From Prochilodus magdalenae (taxonomy: Eukaryota; Chordata; Actinopteri; Characiformes; Prochilodontidae): 64,000 bases of DNA. Below are positions 21,276 through 33,651 of the stretch, one piece after another (position 1 is the stretch's first letter; every line of letters begins with the position of its first letter). The stretch is from assembly GCA_024036415.1 (NCBI GenBank), contig JAMWET010005077.1:640001-704000 (forward strand). Reading direction: 5' to 3'. The translations under genes and the position numbers were made by a program. Below the pieces are notes generated by a model, which made no database searches, was not told the origin of the DNA, and saw only the letters and a list, made by a program, of their open reading frames with translations.

Positions 21276-23649
21276 AATGTTTATATTTCACAAACGTGTC
21301 AAAACCAGTGCATTTACATACCTGTACATTACATTTATATATTCATATTTTATATTATTACATAAGCTGGGTTTATTGTCAACAGTAAGTGGATAGTAGC
21401 CAATAGCCACAATGCTACATGAACTATTATTTCCATCAACATCCATCAGACCAATGTATCACACTGCAAAGCTAGTTCATGTGCACTTCATTACTGGAAA
21501 TGTTTTCTACACCCATTCCCAGAATAGGGGTTAAAAATATACATCTTTTATAACATTTCATAATGATTGTGAGGTTTCCTAAGAAAAGAAACCACCTATT
21601 TAATTGGCTTGTTGAAGCCCTGAAGTATTCCCGAAAGTGACATTGTTTTTCTGTGTGTAGTTTGCTTCACGGTGACAGATGTAAATAGAGAAGTATTGGC
21701 CTGTCAGTGAATGTTTTGACTCAGATGCACACTAAAGGGCTCATGCTCCTTGCTCTCTCTCCCTTAGTCTCTCTAGATCTCGTTGCTTTCCCTCTCTTTT
21801 TTTCCCACAGACTGTCAAATCCTGCCTTTCTACTTCTGGATTAGAAGATAAGCGCGTGCAAAAGTTCGACTTGAAGCGGCAAATATAATCAGGATTATGT
21901 TTTAGTTGTTTGGTTCTGAATATAAATCAAGTTTCCCTGATTATAATTCAAGGTGGCGTTCGTGCATTTTCACAATAAAGCCTTTTGGAATAACAATGGC
22001 GCTACATTGATTTGGGGTGCCAGTTTTATTGAAAGCGTTCTATTTCACTACACACAGCTTTAGCTGTAGTTTATAGGCTTTGGTGAACAGTCAGGCTTAT
22101 ATAGGATTATATATATACTTTTGTAGCGCTTCTGAGAGGCACACTGTGAGTTGGATTATGATTTGGCAGCAGGAGAAAGAAGTACAGATTAGCATGACCT
22201 CAATTTTAACTCACATGTGTGTTCAATATGGGATTGAATTTCTGATCAGGGGGAGGGTGGATCCTATTCCAGCAAGAAACCTAAGATCCTTTATCTAGAC
22301 TGTGGCTGTCTATCTATGTCCACCGTTGGAAGATTACATTAGGTGGACAGGCAAAGCCACACTACTAGCAACGAGTGAATATGATTGATTCGAAATGCTT
22401 TACGATGCGTTTATGGATCAGAAAAGTGTAAGAGTATGAAACTAGAGACCTTTTCTACTCAGTCGCTGCAGAGTGCATACCAAATTTTCATACCACTGCC
22501 GAGGCTTTCACATAAAGCATGCCTATTTTATTGTAATGAAAGCAGTTTAATAAAACTTAAATGAAAGAGTTCTGTAACTATGAAATATAAAAACAGTCAA
22601 AGGAGACGGAGCTATAATTTAGCTCTTCTGAAAATGATTTTAACCCCAGCCATTTCCCAGAAACACAGTGTTATGCGCATATAATGCACTTGTGTTAAAG
22701 ACACCCCTACTGTGCAGCAGCTGGAGGCCTAGCATTTCTGTTCTTTCCTTTTGGTTGCAGTAGCCCGGAGCTTAATGAATATTTGTGCTATTTTCTTGCT
22801 CACTCTCTTTCTTTGACTTTCCACATTTACTTGGCTTGTTGCGATGGACATGAAATGGAGATCGGTCTGTGTCCTAACAAGCTCATGAAACCCACACCCT
22901 TCGGGTCAGAACGAAAGCTGCTTCCTCCAGTAATTCACCACGAAGAATGGACATGTCGGGAAGCCTACAAGGAGCTCCTCTCTTAAAGATAACCGGTGGG
23001 GAGAGCTCTGTTGAAGGTGCTGTGTCAGGAGAGGAAGGACGGTGGTCTTTTACTGAAACCATAAAGCTGCTGACGTCACTTCTGCTAAGCTGGAGGTTAG
23101 AGAAAGGCTTTTTTAATGAAACAGGGTGGCTGTAACTCATCCTGGTTCAGGCTTCACACTTGAGCTAAAGTGTGTTTTATTATTCTATAAACTCTGTTTG
23201 CTGTCCTACTTAGCTGCGGTTTCCTTGTGGGTACTGTCCTGTCTGCATTCACACTTTTATATTTACTGTGCTTGTCTCGCCACGATCACTCTAAGCAGAT
23301 GCTGAATCAGCTCGGAGAAACATCTCTGTAGTGTAGTCCTGCACAGTGTATGGTTTGTTAACTGTTATTGGCATTTGCAATACCGATATCACAGAGGCCT
23401 GCAATATGCAAACAAGCTCTATAGTTCTTCATTATTTGTGAGCTGTGACCAATCTTAGCCAATCATAGTTTCAGATTTCTGCACATGTTTGGATTCATTG
23501 TGCTATTAAGGGTAAATGTAGACTGGTCAAAATGAGGGGTGCCCCAATGCGATACTCAGTATCAGTATCAATGCACTACTGGAAAAAATCAATTGAGAGA
23601 ATAAAAAAAGGTTAATCCATTAATGATCCATTAGCCCAAACTATTAGAC

Positions 23650-23650
<1 letters not shown>
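21276..23650. other. intergenic; candidate regulatory patch at 22740-23140
   Basis: No exon is recognised. 22740-23140 is balanced in composition and contains a perfect palindromic CRE (TGACGTCA, 23071-23078). The overlapping short frames on both strands there suggest low stop density rather than coding. Confidence 0.35.

Positions 23651-23730
<80 letters not shown>
23651..23730. repeat. (GATA)20 microsatellite
   Basis: 80 bp of perfect GATA, followed by an A run. Confidence 0.98.
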
Positions 23731-23731
<1 letters not shown>

Positions 23732-26375
23732 AAAAAATAAAACAACAGTGTTGAATAACTGTGTCATGTTGTGGGCCCTGTATTTCTTCTTTTAGGGGAG
23801 TAGAATACTTCTTTCACAGTTTGAACATGGTGTTATTTAGAGGGTTAGGTTAAGCAAAGTGCATTCAGACAAATCTATGATTATCAGCTTAGTTGTTTAA
23901 GCGAGAGAATAAGATGGCATCAAGGTTAATATCGGCCAATCCTCGCTGTTGCACAATCAGTATTGGTATTAATGATGGGAACCAGCTCTTCCCAGCTCGA
24001 AAGGTTTTGTTCTGAAAATGTTCTGACAATATTACTCACGTGTTTTTTGAAGAAGGAAGTTTTTGTTCCCTGCTCTCTCTCTCTTTCTCTCTCTCTCTCT
24101 CGTTAAGCCTGAGAAGCCCTGTATTTTGAATAGTGTGTTTAAACAGTAACCGACAAATCCTACTCCTTCTGCCCTCAGGAAAACCAATAGGACAACATCT
24201 ATCTCTTGTGACTGACAGGTTTTAACTGTTCACATACGGATTGGAGGATATTTATGGCAGACTGTGAAATTAGGGCACAAAGATAAAAACAGCAGCTTTC
24301 AATTACAATTCAGCTCCCTTCTTTCATACCAAGAGCTGCTCAAACCTAATCACTAACCGGCGTCAGACATGAAAAAGTGGTTTGAGCCAAACCAAGTCAA
24401 AAGACTGCATGGCAATAATAACACACGATTAAACAATGCAGTTTTACTGCACTGGAAGGTGTATCACTAGAAGGTGTAATCTGGGTTTCAGATCTTTAAT
24501 ATCATTATTCTATTTTAAAAATTATACAGCTTTCTCAGTGATTATGAATCCTATTGCTTAGCTGAAATCTACTAAGTTACAGAGTAGTAGTAGCATTAAA
24601 AATAACACTGTGCATGTATTTTCACTAATTAATTTTTTTTATGATTGAAAACCGTTAAAACACAATGTAGGATCAAATTGCTGTCTGCCCTTCTATGTGC
24701 TCTTCGAATCAAAGTTTGGTCATCTCCAGAGTAAATATGTTATCACAGTTATTATTAGCCTCACTGCAATGTTAGCTACATTAGTGAAATGTGCGAAAGG
24801 TTTGCCGGCTTCTTTGAAATACACTAAGGCTCAGGTCGTATTTACATGCCGTCTATATTTGTGCTGGTATCTCACACCTTCATCAGCTGTCTGTTAGTTA
24901 AAAACAGTCCACAGCGCTCAGGCCTTTGTAGATTTCTCTGGAGATCGGCTTCTATTTGTAAATAAGCCAGAAGAATCCAGAAGCTGAACAAATGTTGCTT
25001 GGCGTGAAGAACCTTGGATCCATCCGTGATGCCCCATGTAATTGTGTATTTTTGGAAGAACCATTTCACAGTAAACAGGCATGAGGCTACCTGTCTTGTG
25101 TACTTGAGGCTTGTTTCAATCTTGCTGCCACATCCGCTGTCACTATAAAGCATCCTCAAGGATGTTTGGGATTTCTGTGGAAAATTGCTTCTGGCCCTGT
25201 AACTGTTCAAACAAACACAAATCTGGAGAAATGGTGTGACGGCAAGGACAACAGCTCATTTTTTAAATTAAATAAAACATTTTGATAAATCTTGGGCGGA
25301 CGACTTTGTAAAATGTCTTTCAGGGTGAGGTAGGTTTCTGTTTGCCATGCACTGTGGCTATTCTTCGAGCTCTGTTGAATAGAGCAAAGGGGAGGCTAGC
25401 ATGACCCAGATTTCAGCCAGCTGTTTCAGTGATCTTGACACAGCACACATCCCAGAGAGCAGCCGCAGCAGAGATGGAACCGTTCAGCTCAGGGAGGAAG
25501 CAGAGTGTGGTCACCCCCTCTGGGACTGGACTTTGCTGTCAGGAAAGCTGGAAAGTCAAACTTGCTCCTCTGCTTTTGGAGCTGTTTACCGGAATAATGA
25601 TGGGAACACATCAAAACTATAGTTCAATTTCCGGCGAGCCATTAAACTATTAGCCTAAACAAAAGGGGATATTTTATTCATGTGAAAGAGCTGGATAAAT
25701 GCAGGAAGGGCAGTCTGTGCTGGCCAGACAGCCTCATATAGCAGCATGAGTAATAAAGATTTCCACCGTGCGTCAATATGACTGCACCCGTTTTAGAGAG
25801 GCCAGATCCTGCCTGAGAGCAGAAAACACCACGGGCAACGTCTCGGCGATGCCAAGTGCTATTACAGTTGCCAGTCCAAAACTGTGCACAGCAGCTCGTC
25901 CCTGCAGATAATGAGCTGCAATTAGATAATGTGCTGCTTGCATTAAGAGAGGTGAGAGCTGCAAGGTCCTGTGAACGTGAGCTTTGCGTTCCGTCCCATT
26001 TTGAGTGGGGGAGAGGCCAAAATAAGAGCAGCGTGATCACATAACTAAGACCTTGAATGTGGAAAAACAGGCCACTGGTGAAAGTGGCTAATGAGTCTGT
26101 GCAAGGCCCACAATATAGGTCTTGGGAATTAAGGCACGCTGCTTAACCACCTCTCACTGTTATAGAACACACACCCTTATCATTGTAACTGCAGCGTCGA
26201 CTAGATATGACTCTAATGTTACCTTCGAGTTGTTTCAGAAATATTGTGGTTATGGAATAAGCACACATGAATGCCAACACAATATCGTATGCTAAACTTG
26301 AAGGTGTGTCTGAAACAGAATGATGCAGTGATGCACAGATCATTTAAGGTGTGGAATAAAGTACCTCTGTAAAGA
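23731..26375. other. intergenic; CT tract and candidate conserved patch
   Basis: A (CT)n tract with one interruption lies at 24073-24101. 25380-26040 has balanced composition and TAAT-type homeodomain words clustered near 25900-25935 (CAATTAGATAATG), so it may be a regulatory element. No exon is supported. Confidence 0.35.
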
Positions 26376-26935
26376 CCTCCTACAGTACATAATATCACTG
26401 AAGGGTTCACAGAATCTGAAGAAATCTCTGTACGCATGGGGACAAGACAGAAAAACAATAGTGGATGGCTGTGATCTTTGGACCCTCAGGCAACACTACA
26501 CTAAAACGGACATGCTTCTGTTGTGGAAATCACTGGATGAGCTCAGAAGCACTTACAAGAATCACTGCTCCACAAATGCAAGTTGAAACTCTTCCATGCA
26601 ATGCAAATATTTAAACAGGATCCACAAGCGCTGCCACATTCTCCAGACTCAGACTCATTTAAGATAGACTAAGGCAGAGCGAAAGTGTGTCCTGTGGTCT
26701 AACAAATCCAAATTCCTTTTGGAATTCATGGATGCCGGGTCCTCTGGTCTAAAGAGGGGTGCGACCATCCAGCTGGTTATCAGCACATTGTTGAAAAGCC
26801 AGTCTCCGTGATGGTATTGGTTTAAAGCATGAGTGCACATGGCATGGGGGACTCTGGGAAAGCACCATTATTACTGATCAATACATATAGGTTTTGGAGC
26901 AACATATGCGGCAATGTTGTCTTTTTCAGGGGGGT
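26376..26935 (+). pseudogene. decayed Tc1/mariner transposase
   Basis: Plus-strand text follows the order of a fish Tc1 transposase gene. TACATAATATCACTGAAGGG and GAATCTGAAGAAATCTCTGT come first, then CACAAATGCAAGTTGAAACT, CCTGTGGTCTAACAAATCCA (the SDES motif region), CCATCCAGCTGGTTATCAGC, GTGATGGTATTGG and GGAGCAACATATGCGGCAAT. Stops and frameshifts break it throughout. It ends abruptly after CTTTTTCAGG, before the third catalytic residue region. It is of the same broad family as 7210-7737 and 19943-20410. Confidence 0.75.
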
Positions 26936-27950
26936 GGGGAGAGATCTCGGGCTCGGAGAAGCTGCACGTAGACCTTTGGGCTTGTTGGAGTGATTGTCTG
27001 CATGTTTTTGGGCACAGCTACAAAATGGCAGAACCGCAAAACAATGCATCATGAATACTGACAGTCTTTTTTCAATGAGCCCAGAGTGTCTTAATTGGGG
27101 ATGTGTCAACAAAAAAAGCAGCCATAGTCGCTAATTATTATAACTAAAATATAACAGGGCTGTATTTTAGTTATTTGGCAGCCACATCTGAACTATGCAG
27201 GCTAAAATCAAATACATCAAACTACAAACATGGCATTTGATGATTCGGACTAAATGAACATAAACATTGCTCATCTCGTATGAAACTCAGCTTGTCATAC
27301 TGCTGTGGTAATGCAACATAAACCTTAAACACAAACGTACACACAAAAATACCCATTATTAATCTATCACATAAAACCACTTCAACACAAATCAAGTTGT
27401 ACTCCCTTCTCCAAAGTTGTAAATATGAACTTTCAAAGAGGACTAAGCAGCAAAACACAAAGACAGTTTCAGTGCAGCCTTTCAGAGGTTTGTCTCCCAG
27501 CCTCTGTAATGTGAAGGATGGCTTTGTGCTTAGCTGAGTGACACCCAGCAGCTGCGGGAGACACTACTGATGCTCGAGATGTGCTGAAAAGATGATGAAA
27601 GAATTGTCTATACAGAGAGACTAAACATAGACAGCAAATGATCATTCTTATTAACCTTTGCCACTTTAAAGCAATGAAATAATCCCATACAAGACGTTTA
27701 CTCATGAGTAGTTCTTCCTTTCGAATTGATCGTGGCATTAAAAGAGTGACTCTGCAGTTTAGTTGGTAGCATTACATTGTACTGATATACAAAAATACTC
27801 CTTCAATGTTTGGACATACAGCCCTGTTTGAGCGGGTTACGGAAGGTTGGTCATGGGAAGGTTCTGGCTTGTCTGTTTATAATTCTGGATTAGCTTCTAT
27901 AATTCATCTTCAGTAATAGTGCGGGTCAAACCCACATCTCAACGATGGAA
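26936..27950. other. intergenic; nothing recognised
   Basis: A/T-rich sequence without repeats or exons I can name. The short minus-strand frames at 27222-27458 and 27469-27738 have no family resemblance. Confidence 0.5.
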
Positions 27951-27999
27951 CAATAAACTGGGGTATTGGATAACAGCGCCCACATTTATTTTCTCTTGA

Positions 28000-28560
28000 T
28001 ACTATTATGACAATAGCGGCGCGAAGGATGTCACAGGGCTAGTAACTTCACTAGCGCAAGCACTCGAGTTAGCTTTAACCTCAACAGACTGAAGTGAATC
28101 TGTTTCTCAGTACTAACGTGCTATTTCCGGTTGACCTCCTAAATAACCCGAACAGGTCAAGAAGAAAAAGGGGGTGCGGTGCTCCCAGAAACGGCTAACT
28201 CAAAGTAAATACGATTAATATAAAACCGTAGACTTATTTTCTTACCTGCGTTGTCAGAAATGCAGATGTACCGAGGCTTAACCTCCCCTGTGTGGGTCGC
28301 TCCCTTTCTCGGTTGGTCTTGACCGTTAACTGACTTTCCCTAGGTTACGCGAAAACGTAAGTGTCTATGCGAAATGAGCTGTCAGGCTCAGTCTTGTAAT
28401 TTGAATTACAAATAACATAAATTTCGGTAACTGATGTGCCACAGCATGTGACCTAACTTCCGGTTACATATGTCGTCTGTTTGGTAAATATATGACACTG
28501 AGTATCTGCTCAGCTGATAAACATCTTACTAGCTAACTTGTAGCTAACTAGCCAGCTCGC
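28000..28560 (-). promoter_or_regulatory. candidate promoter and noncoding first exon, minus strand
   Basis: This is a CpG-bearing patch in otherwise CpG-poor DNA (GCGGCGCGAAGG at about 28017, CGCGAAAACG near 28349). On the minus strand it has an ETS-type site (CCGGAAGT, complement of 28456-28463) and a strong donor (GCAG then GTAAG; exon end 28246, intron from 28245). On the plus strand there is also CGAAAAC followed by GTAAGT at 28357-28362. No coding exon is recognised downstream in either direction. It could be a lncRNA promoter or a CpG-rich enhancer. Confidence 0.35.
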
Positions 28561-28782
28561 GCTCGTATTTGCAGCTCTCATATTTGTGTCTCTTTGGCGT
28601 CATTTGTGTCTCTTTTGGCATCAAGGCTGCAGTTATACAACATGTAAATGAAAATAAAAAATATTTAATTAAAAAAATATATATTTAATTGATGAGTAGT
28701 AAATACAGTATATAAGTTACAGTATGATTTTACCCCAACACCTAACATAAAATGGCATCAGCAAATCCATGTTTTAGTGACA

Positions 28783-28970
28783 CATACTAACACACCACCA
28801 CCATGTCAGTTTCACTGCAGTGCTGAAAATGATCCACCACCCACATAATACATGCTGTGTGGGGGTCCTGTGGGGGTCCTGACTGTTAAGGAACAGGGTA
28901 AAAGGGGTGATAAAGTGGAAAGTGAGTGTAGATAGAAGGTGGTTTTAATGTTATGGCTGATGGGTGTATA
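28783..28970. mobile_element. palindromic dispersed repeat, copy 3 (right arm)
   Basis: ACTAACACACCACCACCATG, then AATGATCCACCACCCAC and a terminal GGTGGTTTTAATGTTATGGC. This is the inverted complement of the left arm at 13860-14010, and it preserves what looks like the element's true outer end. It includes a small GTGGGGGTCCT tandem duplication near 28858. Confidence 0.75.
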
Positions 28971-31900
28971 TGATATGTAACAATACCAAAAAAGACTGTT
29001 AAGAAAGATACAATAAAAAAACAGAATAATAATTATAATAATAAAGAGTCTAAAAAGAATAAAAGTTACTAAAAAGATTTATTTTAGAATTATCTGTACT
29101 TATCACATACACAATGTATGTGGATATTCGATACATAAGTGAGTCTAAGTAGACAGCTGTACAGCTGTGCAAACAAGACGAGTGTTACAGAGGAGTTACT
29201 GCAATACAGGGAGATTCAGTTCAAGTATGAGTTTGAATTTAAAGTGCGTGGTGTCGACTGTTTAGGAGGAACAGGAAAAAGTTTGTCAAATAAGGACCTG
29301 ATATCAGTGCTTGGTTGATCCTTATGCGTCTCTTTGCTTTATCTTGCTTTATCTATCTCTTTCCCATTGCCTTCACACTGAACACTAATGCAGCCTCTCA
29401 GTTAGTCTTTCGCCCACTCTGTAACCACAGTTTCTCCTACCAGCGATGACATCATGTGGCCAGCCTGTATGAGGAAGACATGGCTGCAAATGTGGAGACC
29501 AATAAATACATACATTGTGTTGGGCTTCCTAGCACTACTAACTAGTTAGTAGTTTTTCAAAAGCCCCTCCCACCATTAGGATACATTGTAGCTAGTGTCC
29601 CTTTAGCCGCAGTAATCAAAAAATATATAAAATAAATTTAAGATGGAGCTTCATAGCTGGCTTGGTAGAGATTTACTAACTTTACTCATTTCCAACTTAA
29701 CTTCTTTCCCTGATTGTTTGTACTTATACCCCAAAACAAAAGCCTTAAAAAGTAACCAGCCCCTTTAAGTTTATATAATACATGAAGTTTAAATTTAGCA
29801 GGTTCAGCAACTCAGCAAAGCAGTACATGCACTAATGAATATGACAGCACGCTGTAAGAGTTATCATGAGGAAGTGGAGGGCCAGTGATATATGCCAGTT
29901 TTCTGATACCCCAAAAATAAAGTCAAACGTCAAGATGCGGAGTTTATTGATAATGTAAGACAAACTACTATAACTTATTTATCAACAGTCGTCATGCTAA
30001 CATGAACAGCACCTTGTTGTTGTTGCCATTTATATATCACATATGACAGTGCAATGTCATTCTTTGTATACGGTTGTATGATTCTTAACATAATTCTCTG
30101 CGTAATTTAATAACTGTAATTGTTTTTCAGGGAGGTACAGTTAGATGGTTTCCATGTGAGAGAGGAAGTGAAAGTAAGCAAGAGTCAGTTGAAGTGAAGG
30201 TAAGCAAGATAGTAGCAAATACTATTTGTTAAATAAGTGTCCCTGTGTTACACGTTCAAGATACAAAACAAGTCATAATCCATTGTTATATACTCACAAC
30301 CTCTCTTTCTACCCTATGATTAATAAGGCTGTTTTATTGCTGTTCTAATTGTCCTGTATTATGCCACAGTTCAAAACTGTGTGAGTGGACAGGGCTTCTC
30401 TATGGTGGGCTGAATAGAGAAAGAAATAAGTCAATGCAATGATTTTTGTGACATCACAAACACAGTTCATTCAAAACAGCTGGTTTTGCTGCACACTGCA
30501 CCTGTATGGACTGTAAGGGAGTAGGGGAGTGAACATGATGTTTTATAATTTTAACATATTTCATTAAACTGTCCTATTTACAGTGATATGTGCCCATTAA
30601 AGGTATTAACATGATTGACTGGTTTCCATGTTGGACAGAAAATGAGAACCGAAGAAGTCTAAAGAGCCCTGTTTGAGATGAGCCTGTTCTTGTGAATGCT
30701 TTGTAATGGGTGTGTCTTCAGTAGTTTCAGGCTGGTTTTATAGTAACACACGTGTCATGTAGTTTTGTTTGGCTCTGGGGTGAGCACTGCGTTTCATGCC
30801 CAATAATGGCATCCATGTTGTGGTGGAAAGGGAGGCCTGGTGCTTTCTGACTCAAGCAAACCACACGTGCAAAAAATGAAAGTGATGTGTGGGTGTACTC
30901 AGAGCGAGCCTGCCGAACAGGACTTTTCCTTTCATCATCCTTTTTTGTATTTTTGCACATTTGCACAATAGCATGCACACAAGAAAACCACGTCCTGCAC
31001 TCAGCTTTAGCAAATACGTTCAGGAAATGTAAAACATTTCTCAGACCAATTAACTATCTGCTTGAAAATTAGATCAGTTACGAAAGGGCATCGTGCAACA
31101 CCACCTTCTTTTTTTGCACTAATTATTGTGCATGCTGTTGCAGTGCTTATTCTAATGTGGGAATTCAGTTGCAGGAGGCCTCATTATATTTGAAAGAATT
31201 TCAGTGTCTTTTGCAGCTCTTTTTTCCATACCTACGCACCGGGCCTTTAACCTTCTTACTCCACATTTAATAAGCCTGCCTAGTTCATCCTGGGAAAGCT
31301 ATCCTCCATCAACAACAATGTAATATCGAGCCTCTGTAAAATATCGAGCCTTTTTCAAAAGCATCCAGGTTTACAGAGACTCACGCATCCATCTTCCTAG
31401 TCATAGCTTTCAGGAGATCAATAATGCAAAATGACACTTTTTATATTCAGGCTCAAAGCTAAAGCCTTCTATTTTCTGTGTGATTTATTCCTGTGGTAGG
31501 AGCTGTCACCTTCCATCACAGGAGCTTTTATCACTAAATAAAAACCTGGATTATAAATCGTCAGCCTAGCAGGTCACTGTAGCACAGCACGGTACACTCA
31601 TGCTGTGCAAAAGCAATTCTACTCTTCATCTGACCAATTTATTCAAAGCGCCACTCTATCATTTAACATGGGAGAGGTGAAGTGACCTTATAGAGGCAGG
31701 TGCCACTGAGTTAATGGCAAACAGTTGAAGCACATCAACACATCACATCATATTTCCCAGAATTCACGGCCAGCCCCTCTTACCATCCAACTCTGAGTCA
31801 CCCTCTTGCACATGAATGTCTGCTTTATGTTACTACTGCCTTTTATGTTCACAATTCAAAAGGGACTATCATGTTTCTTTTATCAACATTCATCTATAGA

Positions 31901-33601
31901 GAGTTCCTTTCCACTGAAATTCACATCACCGACTCTTCAGATCGACTTAAGCCAATTACTTTCTTTGGAAATTTGCTAGAGGAAAATCAAAATTGCTTTT
32001 ATAGTCCATCTCTGTAAGCCTGATGGCTTTGACTTGGGCTTGGTTTCACAGGTTCCATGGGTTTCTACGCCCCAGCACAAACGCAGGATTCAGCACTTTG
32101 CCCGGAATGATGTGGGTACAGGCAGTCTGTGTAGGCAGTGTGCTTCAGCATGCAGAAACAAACGTGAACAAATCTCAGACAACAGTTTGCGATACGTATT
32201 TGTCAAGTTTATTCAACTGCACACTCACATTTTTATGAGCCTGTGTAGTTGGCTGCGATAGGCTGCTATTACTGGAGCTTTATGTGGCTTCTCAGAAATG
32301 GTTTCTGCAGTTGTTCTTGAGACTAGAAGTGAGTGCATCACAGCAGATCACCTCTGTTCTCTGTGATTGATGACATGAAGCACAATGAGTACAAATCAGA
32401 AAGATTGATGGAGTCCAATAACAAAACCCCAAATGACTGTCATTTGTCCCTTTCCCTATGGATCAATGGGTATACAATGGTTTTTGAAAATGTCATTGAA
32501 TGGTTTTGTTCCACTGCTCAGTCATCGAGGCACACTTCATACACATGAACTACGAATGCTTACAGTTTGGTGTTTGTGCAACACGCTTAGTCTCTGTCTT
32601 GTTTTCTTCATTTTTGTGCTCTGCACCAGCCGGACCATTCGCCTTCTCATTAGGAGTTGTTAATTTGTTTTTTCTGGCCCACTCAAACTGTATTAAGCAA
32701 GCACTGTGAAATTCTGAACGAGGTTTAACAACACGATACCTGACTAAGATTGTGCAGATGAGTCGTACTCTCTTTTCATTTCATTAATGTCCCTCAGCTT
32801 GGCTACAGCACATGAGGAAATGTAAATAGCTCCACTTTGCCAAATTACTTCCAGTGTAATTTTCCACTTGCACTGGATGAGCTATGACTTGTCATCGTCT
32901 TTATCCCAATGCTGAAATCAACCAAACAGTCTCCTTATATAAACATAAACATAAAAATCTGTCCAAAATATTTAATAATTTCCTGCAGTCTTAGATTATA
33001 TTTAATGTCTCAAATGCCCCTCCTACATACACACATCCTCTTTCAGAGCTACTGGTGATAGGCTGAGTTTCTTGAAGAAGATTATCTGGGTCAAACTGAG
33101 TGGATAATGAACTGTTCTAGGGGTGGGATGCTTTCTTTGGACCCCATGTGGCATTTTGTATTTAGAACAGTTTCTCTGCTAACTGAGCATAAAGAACTGA
33201 GGAGCTCAGTTACTGATTTGTTTCAGACACTGTGTTACACAGACAGCTTGTTCCCTTTTTAAAGAGTTAAATTAACTGGTCAGGGAGATATGTGTTAGTG
33301 TTGTGCTTCAAAGTCACTGGTTTGGGTTCCTTTAAGGAGAGCCATCCATAATAACTCATACTGGAAATGTAATTAGTCAGGTTTTTGTGTTGTACCGATT
33401 GTTCTCACTCGTGATTTTATTATTGATTCCCATCCATTTGTGTTCTAATGTGCAACCACTTTTTGCATTAATATTTTTACCTATTTGATACATAGTAACC
33501 ACTTTTATGGTATGGTAAATACCTAAAGTCACTGACTAACTATATGTTTTATTACAAAGTGAGCAATTTCTCAAATTATTTGATACAGTGTAGTTGTAAT
33601 T

Positions 33602-33602
<1 letters not shown>
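28971..33602. other. intergenic; no gene recognised
   Basis: Mixed A/T-rich sequence. 30640-32300 is fairly balanced and repeat-poor and may hold conserved noncoding elements (for example around 31450-31560). None of the 60-83-codon frames has splice or family support. Confidence 0.4.

Positions 33603-33649
<47 letters not shown>
33603..33649. repeat. (ATT)n microsatellite
   Basis: About 47 bp, near-perfect ATT. Confidence 0.95.
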
Positions 33650-33651
<2 letters not shown>

